From Candidatus Melainabacteria bacterium (GTDB taxonomy: Bacteria > Cyanobacteriota > Vampirovibrionia > Obscuribacterales > Obscuribacteraceae), in assembly GCA_003242885.1 (NCBI GenBank), contig QKMZ01000007.1:153146-217145 (forward strand): a stretch of DNA of 64,000 bases. Reading direction: 5' to 3'. Position numbers and translations under genes: made by a program. The notes under the pieces are model-generated. The model made no database searches. It was not told the origin of the DNA and saw only the letters and a program-made list of their open reading frames with translations. Shown here one piece after another: positions 35,970 through 45,504 of the stretch (its first letter is position 1; each line of letters starts with the position of its first letter).

Positions 35970-36008
35970 TTCCTCTCCAATTAGATGCGATTGGCTTTGA
36001 TGAATATA

Positions 36009-37649
36009 TCAGAACTGGCGGAAGGTGCCACGTCCACCACCTGAAAATACGTTGTAGTCGAACGTAAATTGAATATCAACATCGTCCGGCGCTCCCGCAG
36101 GCAGTGGTCTGAAAGGCGCAGCATTCTCAACGGCTTTAAGTGCCGCCTGGTCAGCGATTGCTACTCCCGAACCATGGTCCAATCTGAGGTGAGATAACTC
36201 TCCTCCCCTGTGTACCTTGAAAACAACTACGACACGTTTTGATTCGTTACCTTTCGGTGGGAACCAAGCACGTTTGATACGTCTTTGTAGGTCTGCCATA
36301 TATGGTCCGAAGTCCACATCGGCTTGTGCTGCTACAGAAGGCCTGCCGCCCGGATTGTTGTTGGCGTCAGGGTTGCCTCTCTGGCCTTCTCCCCCGCCTC
36401 CGCCGGCTGGTCTGGGCACCGAGGGTGCCACCGCGATGGCTGGTCCGCCGCCGCCACCGCCGCCGCCACCACCGGATCGAGCCCGGGTTGGAGCAGGCGC
36501 TGCCGAAGGTCCGGAGCCGCCGCCACGAGTAGGTGATCCGCCGCCACCGGCAATAGGAACTGGAGTCGTCACGCCGGAGCCGCCGCCCGATCCCGATGCG
36601 GATACAGGAGCAATACCGGGACTCGGTGCCGATGAAGATCCAGAGCCGGAGCCGACTCTAGGAGATGCGGAGAAAGTCGGAGAACCGCTCTTGCCAAAAC
36701 TCATAGGTGCCGGTGAAGGCGAGGGGTTTGGCGATGGTGCAGCCGATGGATGAGCAAATGGATTGGGTAATGCCATCGGACGTGCCACAGGAGCTGGCGA
36801 CGGTGATGGTGATGGCGAAGGCGTCGGTGATGGACGCGGTGATGGTGACGGAGACGGACTTGGAGATGGCACCGGCCGTGGTGACGGTGTCGGTCTCGGA
36901 CTCGGCGTCGGTGTAGGAGTCGGTCTTGGTGCCGGTGTCGGGGTTGGTGTCGGCGGATGAGGCGTCGGATGCGCTTGCGGCGTAGGACGCGGCGCCGGCG
37001 AAGGTTGGCTCGGTGCCTTGGGTGCAGGGGAAGGAGCTCTTACTTCTTCTTTCGGATTGTGCTTGCCGGAAGCTTCAGAGTTCTTTTGCGCACGACGTTT
37101 TGAGACGATTTTCTTTTGAGTAGGCGGTTGGTTTTGCACAAACTCGATGTCCGTCACCTGCGTTCTGGGCGGTGGAGGAATCAAGAAGAAGAAAGCAAGA
37201 ATGAAACAGGCAACAATAAAGGAGAAGTGGAATATGTACGATCCGCTGGTCGCTTCCGGCAATTCGATTACGTATTCCGGATATATCTGTTTGCGCTGTA
37301 TGACACGCGCTCTGTCGTATGCATCTCTTGCTGTATATGCGAAGTATGCCAGAAACAGTCCCATTATGACCATGGATGCCGGCGATCCGAAGTGTCCTTG
37401 CGAGAGCGAAGCAACCAACTCCCGGTTCGGCTTCATATGAAAGGATTGCCCGAATGAAACCAGTCCACGCAAGAATGGGTCCATGAACAGCATCAGCAAG
37501 AAACATATGAAGTTGATGGCGGTCACCGCCAGGAACAACATTCCTTTTCTTGTCTCACCGTTGTAAAGCTGACCAAGTCCCGGAATCACCGAGAGTATGA
37601 CCGCCATGTTTGGGTCACGCTGATTATTTTGTCTTGCTGAGCTTGTCAT
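36009..37649 (-). CDS. TonB-like protein with a multi-helix N-terminal domain
   Basis: A 546-residue protein. The N-terminal 165 residues contain several hydrophobic segments beginning with the pattern SVIPGLGQLYNGETRKG, typical of small TM2/DUF5683-like membrane domains, and end in a helix (FHFSFIVACFILAFFFLIPP). Next comes a Pro/Thr/Ser-rich repeat region of about 120 residues and a Gly/Ser-rich linker. The final 90 residues are a TonB C-terminal domain (YMADLQRRIKRAWFPPKG, VVVVFKVHRGGELSHLRL, AALKAVENAAPFRPLP). Standard TonB has only a single N-terminal helix, so this fusion is unusual. It heads the exbB-exbD-aroE operon. Confidence 0.85.
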   Translation of the reverse strand: MTSSARQNNQRDPNMAVILSVIPGLGQLYNGETRKGMLFLAVTAINFICFLLMLFMDPFLRGLVSFGQSFHMKPNRELVASLSQGHFGSPASMVIMGLFLAYFAYTARDAYDRARVIQRKQIYPEYVIELPEATSGSYIFHFSFIVACFILAFFFLIPPPPRTQVTDIEFVQNQPPTQKKIVSKRRAQKNSEASGKHNPKEEVRAPSPAPKAPSQPSPAPRPTPQAHPTPHPPTPTPTPAPRPTPTPTPSPRPTPSPRPVPSPSPSPSPSPRPSPTPSPSPSPSPAPVARPMALPNPFAHPSAAPSPNPSPSPAPMSFGKSGSPTFSASPRVGSGSGSSSAPSPGIAPVSASGSGGGSGVTTPVPIAGGGGSPTRGGGSGPSAAPAPTRARSGGGGGGGGGGPAIAVAPSVPRPAGGGGGEGQRGNPDANNNPGGRPSVAAQADVDFGPYMADLQRRIKRAWFPPKGNESKRVVVVFKVHRGGELSHLRLDHGSGVAIADQAALKAVENAAPFRPLPAGAPDDVDIQFTFDYNVFSGGGRGTFRQF

Positions 37650-38307
37650 TCCGTGCTTTGCCTGGTGGTTTAGGGCTTGAAGTCTAAAGATGCTTTATGA
37701 GGTAAAACGTTCCTCAAATCTCGCGGCTTTCCAAGCAGTTTCGCCAAACTAGTAAGGTTTTGCTGATGCCCTGATGCTTCTCTCAAAGCTTCAATTGATT
37801 GGGCATTCGGGGTTTCTAACAACTGGTTAAGTATAACACAGCGGTCCACCCAGCCTTTATTTCGGCGGTTCTTGGCCTCGGTCCAGCTTAGCCGTGAGCA
37901 GTAAGCTCTAATTTCTTTCCACGATCGCGGTCTGAGAAATCCAATTCAACCGTAATAGTCGAAATCGATATTCTCTCACCCTCAGTTTGGCAGAGTTTTT
38001 AGCTAGTTGCTGGCCTGTTTTTGCGGAACTGATCAACGTGAATTTACTGGTTCAAGATCAGGGTAAACCCTGATCGATACGAACGACATTGGTAAGTCTC
38101 AACAAGGAATATCCGAACCATATGCAGGGCAGGGTTTTGCCCCGTCCGTCATAAAAGACAGGGTAATTGCCGATTGTTTCAATGGCGTGTTACACGCTGA
38201 TAAAAGAAGACACTCGGCTGCCCGATGCTGAAACTCGGCTCAATCACTTTCGATAAAAAGCTCAATCTTTTCCGATTGTTGCCTGCGCTTTTGGTGAGAA
38301 ACCAAAA
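37650..38307. other. Intergenic region with a 20-bp palindrome
   Basis: About 660 bases between two minus-strand genes. It should contain the promoter of the TonB-like operon. The only structure that stands out is the palindrome GATCAGGGT-aa-ACCCTGATC at 38056-38075. Plus-strand frames here continue into the opposite strand of the next gene and are not accepted. Confidence 0.4.
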
Positions 38308-39309
38308 CTACATCGTAGGCATCGCCAGCTCTTCTGCCAGCTCGATTTTGAGCTCGTCGCCAGGTCTTACATCAACACGCTTGCCTTTCTTGGAAAGCAA
38401 GACCGCAAGACCGATTGCAGCACCGATACCGGCTCCGATAACAGCACCGCCGCCAGCACCGATCGACGATGAACTCGAGGCGTTACCGGCAATAAGACCG
38501 ATACCCAAGCCAACGCCGACCGGAATCGAAACGGCACCGACGTCGATGGCAATGTCCTTCAGACCTCGCTTCGCGTGGACTACACCGCCGCGTGCTACCA
38601 GGTTGGCGACAATCGGGATCTGCTTATTATCAGGCGTTGTCACTGTATCGAACTTGAGCGCAACGTGACCGGAACGATTGAGAGCGCGTGGCAAAGTGAT
38701 TCTGGCAATACGACCTTTGATGATCGAGCCGGCCGGAACAGCAACTTGTCCGTCGATGCTCAAATCTTCAGCTGTACGAGCAGCGAATTCGTCACCTTCT
38801 TGGCTGGTATCAGAATCAACTGCGGTGTCCATGATGATTGGAATTTTTGTGTCTTTAGGCACGACCCGAACAAAGCCTTGCAAAACTTGCTTCTTCGTTT
38901 CTTTAGTCGTAGTCGTTGAGGCAGTAGCCTCCTTTTTCACTTCAGGATCTATCAAAGAATCAATTGGTTGGCTGGCTGAACCAGCAGTGTTGGTTGATTC
39001 ACTCGATGATGTTGCATCTGAAGCGGTGCTCTCGCTCGCTGTTGCAGATGGTTCAGTCGCTTCTGCGGGAGGAGTCTTCGGAGCTTCCTCGACAATTTTG
39101 TCTTCAGTAGGTGTTTCTTCTTTTAACAAGCCACCGACTTCACCAGCAGGCTCTGATTTGGCGCCGGCAGTTTCTTCTGCCGGTGCGGCGGAAGACTCAG
39201 GGCTGTAAATCTTGAAGTTGAGCCCATCGGCAGCAAATGCTGCTGGGTGCGCAGAAAAGACGATAAGCGCGCTCATTATCACCGGCAATGCGCGATTGAT
39301 CTTAAGCAA
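38308..39309 (-). CDS. Exported VirB10/TrbI-like-domain protein of unknown function
   Basis: A 333-residue protein. The preferred start is TTG 39309, with AAGGAG eight bases upstream and a proper signal peptide immediately after (LPVIMSALIVFSAHPAAFA); an ATG at 39411 has no ribosome-binding site. After an acidic Thr/Ser/Glu-rich linker comes a domain with the pattern VPKDTKIPIIMDTAVDSDTS, DGQVAVPAGSIIKGRIARI, and LKFDTVTTPDNKQIPIVANL. It resembles the TrbI/VirB10-type beta-barrel domain. A Gly/Ala-rich hydrophobic helix (GGAVIGAGIGAAIGLAVLL) follows. It shares this domain order with the protein at 60784. Confidence 0.65.
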   Translation of the reverse strand: MLKINRALPVIMSALIVFSAHPAAFAADGLNFKIYSPESSAAPAEETAGAKSEPAGEVGGLLKEETPTEDKIVEEAPKTPPAEATEPSATASESTASDATSSSESTNTAGSASQPIDSLIDPEVKKEATASTTTTKETKKQVLQGFVRVVPKDTKIPIIMDTAVDSDTSQEGDEFAARTAEDLSIDGQVAVPAGSIIKGRIARITLPRALNRSGHVALKFDTVTTPDNKQIPIVANLVARGGVVHAKRGLKDIAIDVGAVSIPVGVGLGIGLIAGNASSSSSIGAGGGAVIGAGIGAAIGLAVLLSKKGKRVDVRPGDELKIELAEELAMPTM

Positions 39310-39571
39310 ATCCGTTCTCCTTGAGTAACTTGAGACGTCTCTGTCTGTCTCTTCTGGTGGCTCGATCGGTGTGACCGTGGCAGTTGCGGCGTTTGCGCTC
39401 CTGATTTCCATTAGTCAAGCGGACCGGCTCGACAGTCTACCATGCCTTCAGCAGGTTACAAATTAGTGGATTTTGATCCGGTTTATTGACGGTATTAACA
39501 CTTATTTTGGGGTTCAATTAAACTAGGAGCAGAGCTTCCCAAAATTATTGTTCTTTCAGAGGACGAATTAA

Positions 39572-41167
39572 GTGATTGAATGCCCGATTTGCCATGTGAT
39601 GAATGACGATGGCGCTCACTTTTGTGCAGAATGCGGGCAACGATTTTCACCGGCGGGACCGCCTCAACCTCCGGCCCTCGGGTCTGTTCAGCCTGGTTTT
39701 GCCCAGCCGCCCGGACCTCCTGCGAACCCGGCTTTTACTACGCCACAATCCCCCAATCCCGCCGATAATCAGTGGAATCAAATGCCTAACTCTTACAATT
39801 CTCCGGACCAACCTAATCAGCCCAATCAGGCAAACCAGGCAGGACACCCGGAACAACCGAAAAAACGCTTACACTCTCCAATCTTGGGAGGCGGCTACGA
39901 AGACGAGCCGGAATCCGAGCCGGAAGTCAAGCGCGCCAGACCCGCTATGCGCGGTGGTGGACAAGAACCAGGCGGCAAGCCGAAACATTTGAGATCACCG
40001 CTTTTGGGCGGCGATGATGCTGATGATGACGATTTTGATGAACCTCGCCGCGCCCCGAGTGCCAGAGGGGGCAAGCCGGCTACAAAGGGCGGATTGAGAT
40101 CGCCATTGTTAGGCGGTGCTGATGACGATGATGATGATTATGACGAACCGCAGTCTAGAGGCGGGTTTCCACACCGTTCGCGCGATATTCATGATGATGA
40201 GCCTCACGACAGAGGATCGGCAAAAGGCTTACGGTCGCCACTTTTGGGCGGCGGCAGCGCTGATGAAGACGACAGCGCCTTCTCGAGTCTGAGGCGCACC
40301 ACTAAGCCAAGCGGCAGCTTTCCTAATGACAGACGATCGAAGCCTGATGTTTGGGACCCGGGTTCTGAGGGCGGTTCTGGCAAGAGACCACGCCTGCGCT
40401 CCAATCTTCTCGGCGGTGGAGCAGCTGATGATTACGACGATTACGAAGAAGAGGAAGAAGAAATTGCCGATCCAAAGGCTCTTAGATCGCCTTTGTTGCG
40501 TGCAGTTACATCACCACACGACCAGGTTCCTCCGGCAAAACCGCAACCGCATCAACAGCCTGCGACCCCGCCGCAACAGGCTCCGCAGCAGTATCAACAG
40601 GCTCCTGAGCCTGGATACGGTCAGCAGCAAGATCCTAATTCACCTTTGTTTCGTCAGCCTTTGACGCCGCCACAACCGACAAGCAACTATGCCGACCCGC
40701 AGCAGCAGATGATGCAGCAAATGCAGCAGTCTCAGCAAAGTTACGCTCCAATGCCACCGGCCCCTCCGCCTCAACCGGCTCTGCAGCAGGCATCTTCTCC
40801 ATTCGCGCGCAACAATGAGCCAGAACAGATGTCCGGCTCCTCACGTCTCTCTACCTCTAATATGCCAACTACGGTCAAGCCCTCAAAGCCTGCTCGTTTC
40901 CAACCGGACGAATCTGATGTGCCTATGCGTCCATCATTCGATAAGTTTGCCCCCGATGCGCCGGAACATAGCGGCAGTGGCGGGGGAGCGGTCTCACCAG
41001 CTATCGCAGGTTTGTGCGTACTCGGCATCATCCTTAAAGGATGGTATTTCTTCAGTTACCCGACGATGTGGAACCAAGCTCCGTTCGTCGCCGATCAGTT
41101 TGCTGAAATACTTGTCATGGTGGCAGTGATTATAGTTGTCATGGGTGTTTCCAAGGGGCGCAGGTGA
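39572..41167 (+). CDS. Zinc-ribbon, LRSPLLGG-repeat membrane protein of unknown function
   Basis: A 531-residue protein with a zinc ribbon at residues 4-21 (C4, C7, C18, C21), a Pro/Gln-rich stretch, then six spaced copies of the motif LRSPLLGG (variants LHSPILGG and LRSNLLGG) each followed by an acidic Asp/Glu run, then a long Gln/Pro-rich region, and two hydrophobic segments at the C-terminus (AIAGLCVLGIILKGWYFF and EILVMVAVIIVVMGV). Start GTG 39572 with AGAGGA nine bases upstream. The alternation of short hydrophobic motif and acidic linker suggests a set of docking peptides. No family known to me. Confidence 0.65.
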   Translation: MIECPICHVMNDDGAHFCAECGQRFSPAGPPQPPALGSVQPGFAQPPGPPANPAFTTPQSPNPADNQWNQMPNSYNSPDQPNQPNQANQAGHPEQPKKRLHSPILGGGYEDEPESEPEVKRARPAMRGGGQEPGGKPKHLRSPLLGGDDADDDDFDEPRRAPSARGGKPATKGGLRSPLLGGADDDDDDYDEPQSRGGFPHRSRDIHDDEPHDRGSAKGLRSPLLGGGSADEDDSAFSSLRRTTKPSGSFPNDRRSKPDVWDPGSEGGSGKRPRLRSNLLGGGAADDYDDYEEEEEEIADPKALRSPLLRAVTSPHDQVPPAKPQPHQQPATPPQQAPQQYQQAPEPGYGQQQDPNSPLFRQPLTPPQPTSNYADPQQQMMQQMQQSQQSYAPMPPAPPPQPALQQASSPFARNNEPEQMSGSSRLSTSNMPTTVKPSKPARFQPDESDVPMRPSFDKFAPDAPEHSGSGGGAVSPAIAGLCVLGIILKGWYFFSYPTMWNQAPFVADQFAEILVMVAVIIVVMGVSKGRR

Positions 41168-41373
41168 AGCTTGCAAGCCAGCGCCTGAGCCAATCCCCGA
41201 CTTCACACATTGACAAAAGGTAACTTTCAAAGGGGTTGCGTCATGCTATATTGGCGACTGCATTAGACGAGTGATCTAATCAGAGTTTCATGTCCGGAAC
41301 ATGTTTTTCTCTACCCTCGTCTTTCCCGACTTATGTGGGTTGCTGTCCAGAATTACTGGGAAGGTTGGTCTAA

Positions 41374-42828
41374 ATGCTCGCCTCTAGGTCTCGCGATTGG
41401 CACAGGAGTGCAACCACTCCTCTGACCGTAGCGTTGACGATTTCGCTTTGCGCGCAGGCACTTGTGGTCGGTCCTGCGGAAGCTCTGTCGTTCATTTCGG
41501 CAAAGAAATCTCAATTGCAGACACCGATGGAAGCAAAATTGGATGATGAATCCGGTCCATCCGCTGATACCGTATCTGGTGATGGAGCCGAAACTCCCCC
41601 TGCAGTGACGGCAGCATCTAGCGAAAAGCCAAGCTCTAGTGAAAAGCCAAGCTCGAGCGAAAAACCGAAATCTAAGAAAGACACCAAGCAAGCAAAAGAA
41701 ACAGCAAAAGCTACACCTAAGAAGGATGAGCCTGTAAGTTTGGCTCCGGTCAGCCTTAGTGATGACGAAGTTTCTGATTCGGCCTCTGATTCCAATTCAC
41801 AGACAGATTCAGAATCCACTGCATCTGCGGCAGCGACAGCCGGTGAAAAGGGCGATGCGCAGTACATGAAGCTTCATGCAGAGACCATGGGTATCGCTCC
41901 GAAGGGGCCTCTCGATGGAGACGGACCGGGCACTCCCACGACCTTGCCGACTAAATCACTTAAATCTGAAATTGCTCCTGGAAAAGGACGTCTTGTTGAT
42001 CAAGCCGGTTCGGTCAATCTTCTGCCGACTGCTTTGATGAACACCGACGTCGAAGAGGATCAAAAAACAATTACCGATCTGGACTGCGAACGCGCTCAGA
42101 TTTCCGATCTCTGGGAAGCCACGTTGACACGTTCGCAAGATATTCAATTTGTTGTTCAAAAGCTATTGCCCTCCAGTGACAAAAGTCACACAACAACTGC
42201 TCTGATGCGCATGATTTCTTCGACACTCTGCAGTGGTGTCAGCGCGGCCGCAATGATGTCGCCGAGCCCAATGACATATGGTGCGACTCAAGCAGGCTCT
42301 CAGATGATTATGAACGTCATGGGCGCCTTTGATGCTAAAGCGGCAAGAAAAGCCCAGATCGATCAGGGGCAGGCAATCACTCTCTATCAAATGGTGAGAG
42401 GTACTGCCGACAAAGTCACTGAAACCTATAGAGACTATAAGAAGTACGTTCGCCGCCTGGACCGTGCGCAGACCATCACCGCTGATTTGCAAAACATGAT
42501 CAGGGATGCCCGCGCCGGTCAAGATGCCGCAAAACAACTCGAGATGGAATACACACTTGCCAAGTCAAAAGGTGACATAGAAGAAGCTGTCTATGACGCG
42601 CGTCGTTACCGGCAAAGCTTGATCGACCTCGCGGGTGTCGAAGCTGTTAACAAACTTGATCAGTCTTTGCAAGATCAATTGCTCGCGGAAAAAGAGCTGG
42701 AGAAAAAGTCTCAAATAGCTGAAAAGCCAGTTGCCGCGCCGACCAAAGAAAGTAAGAAAACCATGGATGCTTTGATCAAGTTGAACAACATGGTTCAGCC
42801 GCAACAGCAAAATAATGCAAATATGTAG
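41374..42828 (+). CDS. Exported coiled-coil protein of unknown function
   Basis: A 484-residue protein with a signal peptide (LTVALTISLCAQALVVGPAEA), a Ser/Lys/Glu low-complexity region with three SSEKPS repeats, and a helical C-terminal half (about residues 230-460) rich in Ala, Gln and Lys with heptad-like spacing (TAITLYQMVRGTADK-type and YRDYKKYVRRLDRAQTIT). A hydrophobic Ala/Met/Ser segment (GVSAAAMMSPSPMTYGATQAG) interrupts it. The helices may form an antiparallel hairpin like those of TolC or periplasmic adaptors, but this is inference. GGGAAGG lies nine bases before the ATG. Confidence 0.6.
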   Translation: MLASRSRDWHRSATTPLTVALTISLCAQALVVGPAEALSFISAKKSQLQTPMEAKLDDESGPSADTVSGDGAETPPAVTAASSEKPSSSEKPSSSEKPKSKKDTKQAKETAKATPKKDEPVSLAPVSLSDDEVSDSASDSNSQTDSESTASAAATAGEKGDAQYMKLHAETMGIAPKGPLDGDGPGTPTTLPTKSLKSEIAPGKGRLVDQAGSVNLLPTALMNTDVEEDQKTITDLDCERAQISDLWEATLTRSQDIQFVVQKLLPSSDKSHTTTALMRMISSTLCSGVSAAAMMSPSPMTYGATQAGSQMIMNVMGAFDAKAARKAQIDQGQAITLYQMVRGTADKVTETYRDYKKYVRRLDRAQTITADLQNMIRDARAGQDAAKQLEMEYTLAKSKGDIEEAVYDARRYRQSLIDLAGVEAVNKLDQSLQDQLLAEKELEKKSQIAEKPVAAPTKESKKTMDALIKLNNMVQPQQQNNANM

Positions 42829-42905
42829 TTCGTATTTGATGCGGATGGCATACTTGAACTAGTTTTTGAACAAAACTGCTACCCGCAAAACTAAAGGACT
42901 TCAAA

Positions 42906-43925
42906 GTGCGTATCAATCAAAGATGGTTTGTATGGATCATCCTCATGCTTTGTATTGCCGCTATTCCAGCGAGCTTAATTGACCAGAAGAAGTCCGCCGG
43001 TGCAAACGATGAAGAATCGGAAAGTGCCGATTTTTTTGTCAACAAGATGCTCAAAAAAGATCGCATCAAAGTGATCAGACTCGAGGGCATGATTGTCGAT
43101 AAGACTGATTCTTCAATTTTGCCTTCTAAAACCGGCTCAGCAAGCGCTTGTACGCGCGCACTGCGCAAAGCTGCCAAAGACGAACGGATAAAAGGTATTT
43201 TGATCAGGATGAATACTCCCGGCGGAACAGTTGCAACGTCGCAAGAAATTACTGACGCTGTGAACGCTGTAAAGGCTGAAGGAAAGCCGGTTTACGTATC
43301 AATGGCCGATATGTCTGCCTCCGGTGGATACTACGTTGCCGCAGCCGCTGACAAAATCTATGCCTTGCCTGGATCGATTACCGGGTCTATCGGCGTAATT
43401 ATGCATCTTATGAATTTCAAGACCCTGGGCGAGAAAGTCGGCATCGCCGATGTAGTCATCAAGTCCGGTCCGTTCAAAGATATTGCCTCTCCATATCGCG
43501 TTATGACTGATGAAGAGCGCAGCATTCTACAAGCTATGATCGCGGATTCTTACGATCAGTTTGTGACCTCCGTCGCCAAAGGTCGCAAAATGAAAGTTGA
43601 AGACGTGAAAAAGCTCGCCGACGGTCGCATCTATACAGGCAGGCAAGCGAAGAAAAATGGACTAATCGACGAGCTTGGCGGGTACGATGATGCGCTTGAT
43701 GCTTTACAGGCGGTTTGCATGAAGAAAAACAGCCTCAGCGACAAATTGCCTGTCGAAGACAAAGCGGATTCGAGCTTCTTGAGCAATCTTCTCGAATCAG
43801 CCAACGGCACCAATCTGTTTACTCAAAATCACTACCGGCTCAGTTCTGGATTCGGTGCTGAAGAAATCGTGTCCGACTATTTTATGAGCAAGCTGTACAA
43901 GCAGCCTCTCTGGATGTTGCAGTAA
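42906..43925 (+). CDS. sppA: Signal peptide peptidase SppA (family S49)
   Basis: Membrane-bound serine protease that degrades cleaved signal peptides. The 339-residue protein has an N-terminal helix (FVWIILMLCIAAIPASLI) and a catalytic domain with IRMNTPGG, the nucleophile S139 in MSASGGYYVAAAADKIYA, and the general base K191 in SGPFKDI. The 52-residue spacing between them matches the short Bacillus-type SppA, not the long E. coli type. Start GTG 42906 with AAAGGA six bases upstream. It is followed 22 bases later by a Yip1 gene and then miaA. Confidence 0.93.
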   Translation: MRINQRWFVWIILMLCIAAIPASLIDQKKSAGANDEESESADFFVNKMLKKDRIKVIRLEGMIVDKTDSSILPSKTGSASACTRALRKAAKDERIKGILIRMNTPGGTVATSQEITDAVNAVKAEGKPVYVSMADMSASGGYYVAAAADKIYALPGSITGSIGVIMHLMNFKTLGEKVGIADVVIKSGPFKDIASPYRVMTDEERSILQAMIADSYDQFVTSVAKGRKMKVEDVKKLADGRIYTGRQAKKNGLIDELGGYDDALDALQAVCMKKNSLSDKLPVEDKADSSFLSNLLESANGTNLFTQNHYRLSSGFGAEEIVSDYFMSKLYKQPLWMLQ

Positions 43926-43947
43926 CTGATGCCAAATCAATATCAAA

Positions 43948-44562
43948 ATGACTGAAAACGCAAACGAACTTGAACTGAAAAAAGCATCCGGCGAGACTGT
44001 CGGTATTAATCATTGGGCCGATGTTTTCTACGGTGTGCTCGTCGCGCCTGGGCAGACAATGAGGGTGCTTTCTGATGCATCTCAGTACAAGCCGACCGAT
44101 ACGGCTGTCCTCTTTTCGTTAGCGACTGTATTGACGAGCTCATGGATAGCATCATTTGGCGCCTCGGGCGGAGATGCAGGAGTGGCTGCTCAGGTTGGAA
44201 TTTCCATTTGCACTTTGTTTGGCGTGCTCTGGTGGGTCGGATTTTCACTTTTGCTCTTTGCACTTTCTCGTTTGTGCCGGTCGCCGAAGCATAATCTTGC
44301 ATCGGCGTTTATCGCCACTGGCTGGGCGTTTGTGCCCGTTTATTTCATCAATCCGGCCAAATGTCTCTTATCTGTTCCGGTTTTGGGCTCAGTTGTACTC
44401 ATTGGTCTCGTTGTATGGATGTGCGCGCTTCAATGGTTCGCTTTCATGTCCATGCTCGATTTCAATCAGAAGCGAATGTTCGTGCTCGGTTTTGGATTGC
44501 CAGTTATATATAAACTGACTTTGCTTATCGGATTGCTTTTCCTGCTCGGGATTGTCTTTTAA
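43948..44562 (+). CDS. Yip1-domain membrane protein
   Basis: A 204-residue integral membrane protein with about five helices. The cytoplasmic N-terminus (WADVFYGVLVAPGQTMRVL) followed by helices with LFGVLWWVGFSLLLFALSRL and an ASAFIATGWAFVPV segment match the Yip1/DUF1282 pattern. The function in bacteria is not established. It is tightly placed: 22 bases after sppA and its stop is adjacent to the miaA GTG. The ribosome-binding site is weak, consistent with translational coupling. Confidence 0.8.
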   Translation: MTENANELELKKASGETVGINHWADVFYGVLVAPGQTMRVLSDASQYKPTDTAVLFSLATVLTSSWIASFGASGGDAGVAAQVGISICTLFGVLWWVGFSLLLFALSRLCRSPKHNLASAFIATGWAFVPVYFINPAKCLLSVPVLGSVVLIGLVVWMCALQWFAFMSMLDFNQKRMFVLGFGLPVIYKLTLLIGLLFLLGIVF

Positions 44563-45504
44563 GTGCCGAAGCCCGTCATAGCCATCGTCGGACCGACCGC
44601 TTCTGGCAAAACAGCTTTGAGCTTGAGGCTGGCCGAAAGGCTACCTGTCGAGATAGTCGCTTGCGATTCTCGAACTATATATAGGCGAATGGACATAGGC
44701 ACTGCAAAACCATCAGACGAAGAGCAGGCGAAGGTCAAGCATCATCTCCTCGATGTCGCCGATATAGACCAGAATTATACGGTCGCGAACTATAAAGACG
44801 ATGCTGCTCGGGCGATTGAAGATATTCATGCGCGAGGCAAAATTCCAATTGTTTGTGGTGGAACCGGCTTTTATGCTCGTGCGTTGCTTGAAGGACTTTC
44901 CATCCCGGAAGTGCCGCCCAATCAGGCTTTGCGAGATGAACTCAATGAATTTGCAGATAAAAATGGCAACGAGCAGCTTTTTGCTCGGCTGGCAGAACTC
45001 GATCCTGTTAGTGCCGAACGTTTGAACGCGAACGATCGCTATAGAGTCGTGCGCGCGCTTGAAGTTTCAATCACACTAGGAAAACCCTTTTCGCAGGCGG
45101 CAACGCTTAGACCTGCGCCTTATCCAACTATATGGATTGGCCTTGGCGTGCAGAATCGACAATATATAAAGGATTTGATTGAGACTCGTCTTGATGAGCA
45201 AATAAATGCAGGACTGATTGATGAGGTGAGGGATTTGCTCAGTGATTACGGACCTACAAGGGCACTTCTCAATGCTGTTCCGTACAAAGAAGTAATTGCA
45301 TATTTAGATGGGAATTGCTCTCTTGAGCAAGCGCGTCTCGATGCACAAAAGCACAACTACCAGCTCGCCAGACGGCAGATCATGTGGTTTCGCGCAAACG
45401 AATACACGACATGGTTTATGGTCGATGTCGAAGATCGTGAAAGCATTTTTTCGCAAGTGAAGGATCTGATTGATCGAAAAATCACTGATGTGCAAAACAT
45501 TTGA
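44563..45504 (+). CDS. miaA: tRNA dimethylallyltransferase
   Basis: Adds a dimethylallyl group to A37 of tRNAs reading U-starting codons. The 313-residue protein has the P-loop GPTASGKT at residues 10-17, the CDSRTIYRRMDIGTAKP motif, HHLLDV, PIVCGGTGFYARALL and the C-terminal KHNYQLARRQIMWFR. The usual Gln of DSxQIY is Thr here. Start GTG follows the previous stop codon without a gap, so it is coupled to the Yip1 gene. Confidence 0.95.
   Translation: MPKPVIAIVGPTASGKTALSLRLAERLPVEIVACDSRTIYRRMDIGTAKPSDEEQAKVKHHLLDVADIDQNYTVANYKDDAARAIEDIHARGKIPIVCGGTGFYARALLEGLSIPEVPPNQALRDELNEFADKNGNEQLFARLAELDPVSAERLNANDRYRVVRALEVSITLGKPFSQAATLRPAPYPTIWIGLGVQNRQYIKDLIETRLDEQINAGLIDEVRDLLSDYGPTRALLNAVPYKEVIAYLDGNCSLEQARLDAQKHNYQLARRQIMWFRANEYTTWFMVDVEDRESIFSQVKDLIDRKITDVQNI

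Noticed and set aside
36217..36753. Pro/Gly-rich plus-strand frame of 178 codons
   Set aside because: It is the antisense of the TonB-like linker; the minus frame has clear domains at both ends.
38225..38668. Plus-strand Ala/Pro-rich frame
   Set aside because: It is antisense to the Gly/Ala-rich end of the VirB10-like gene.
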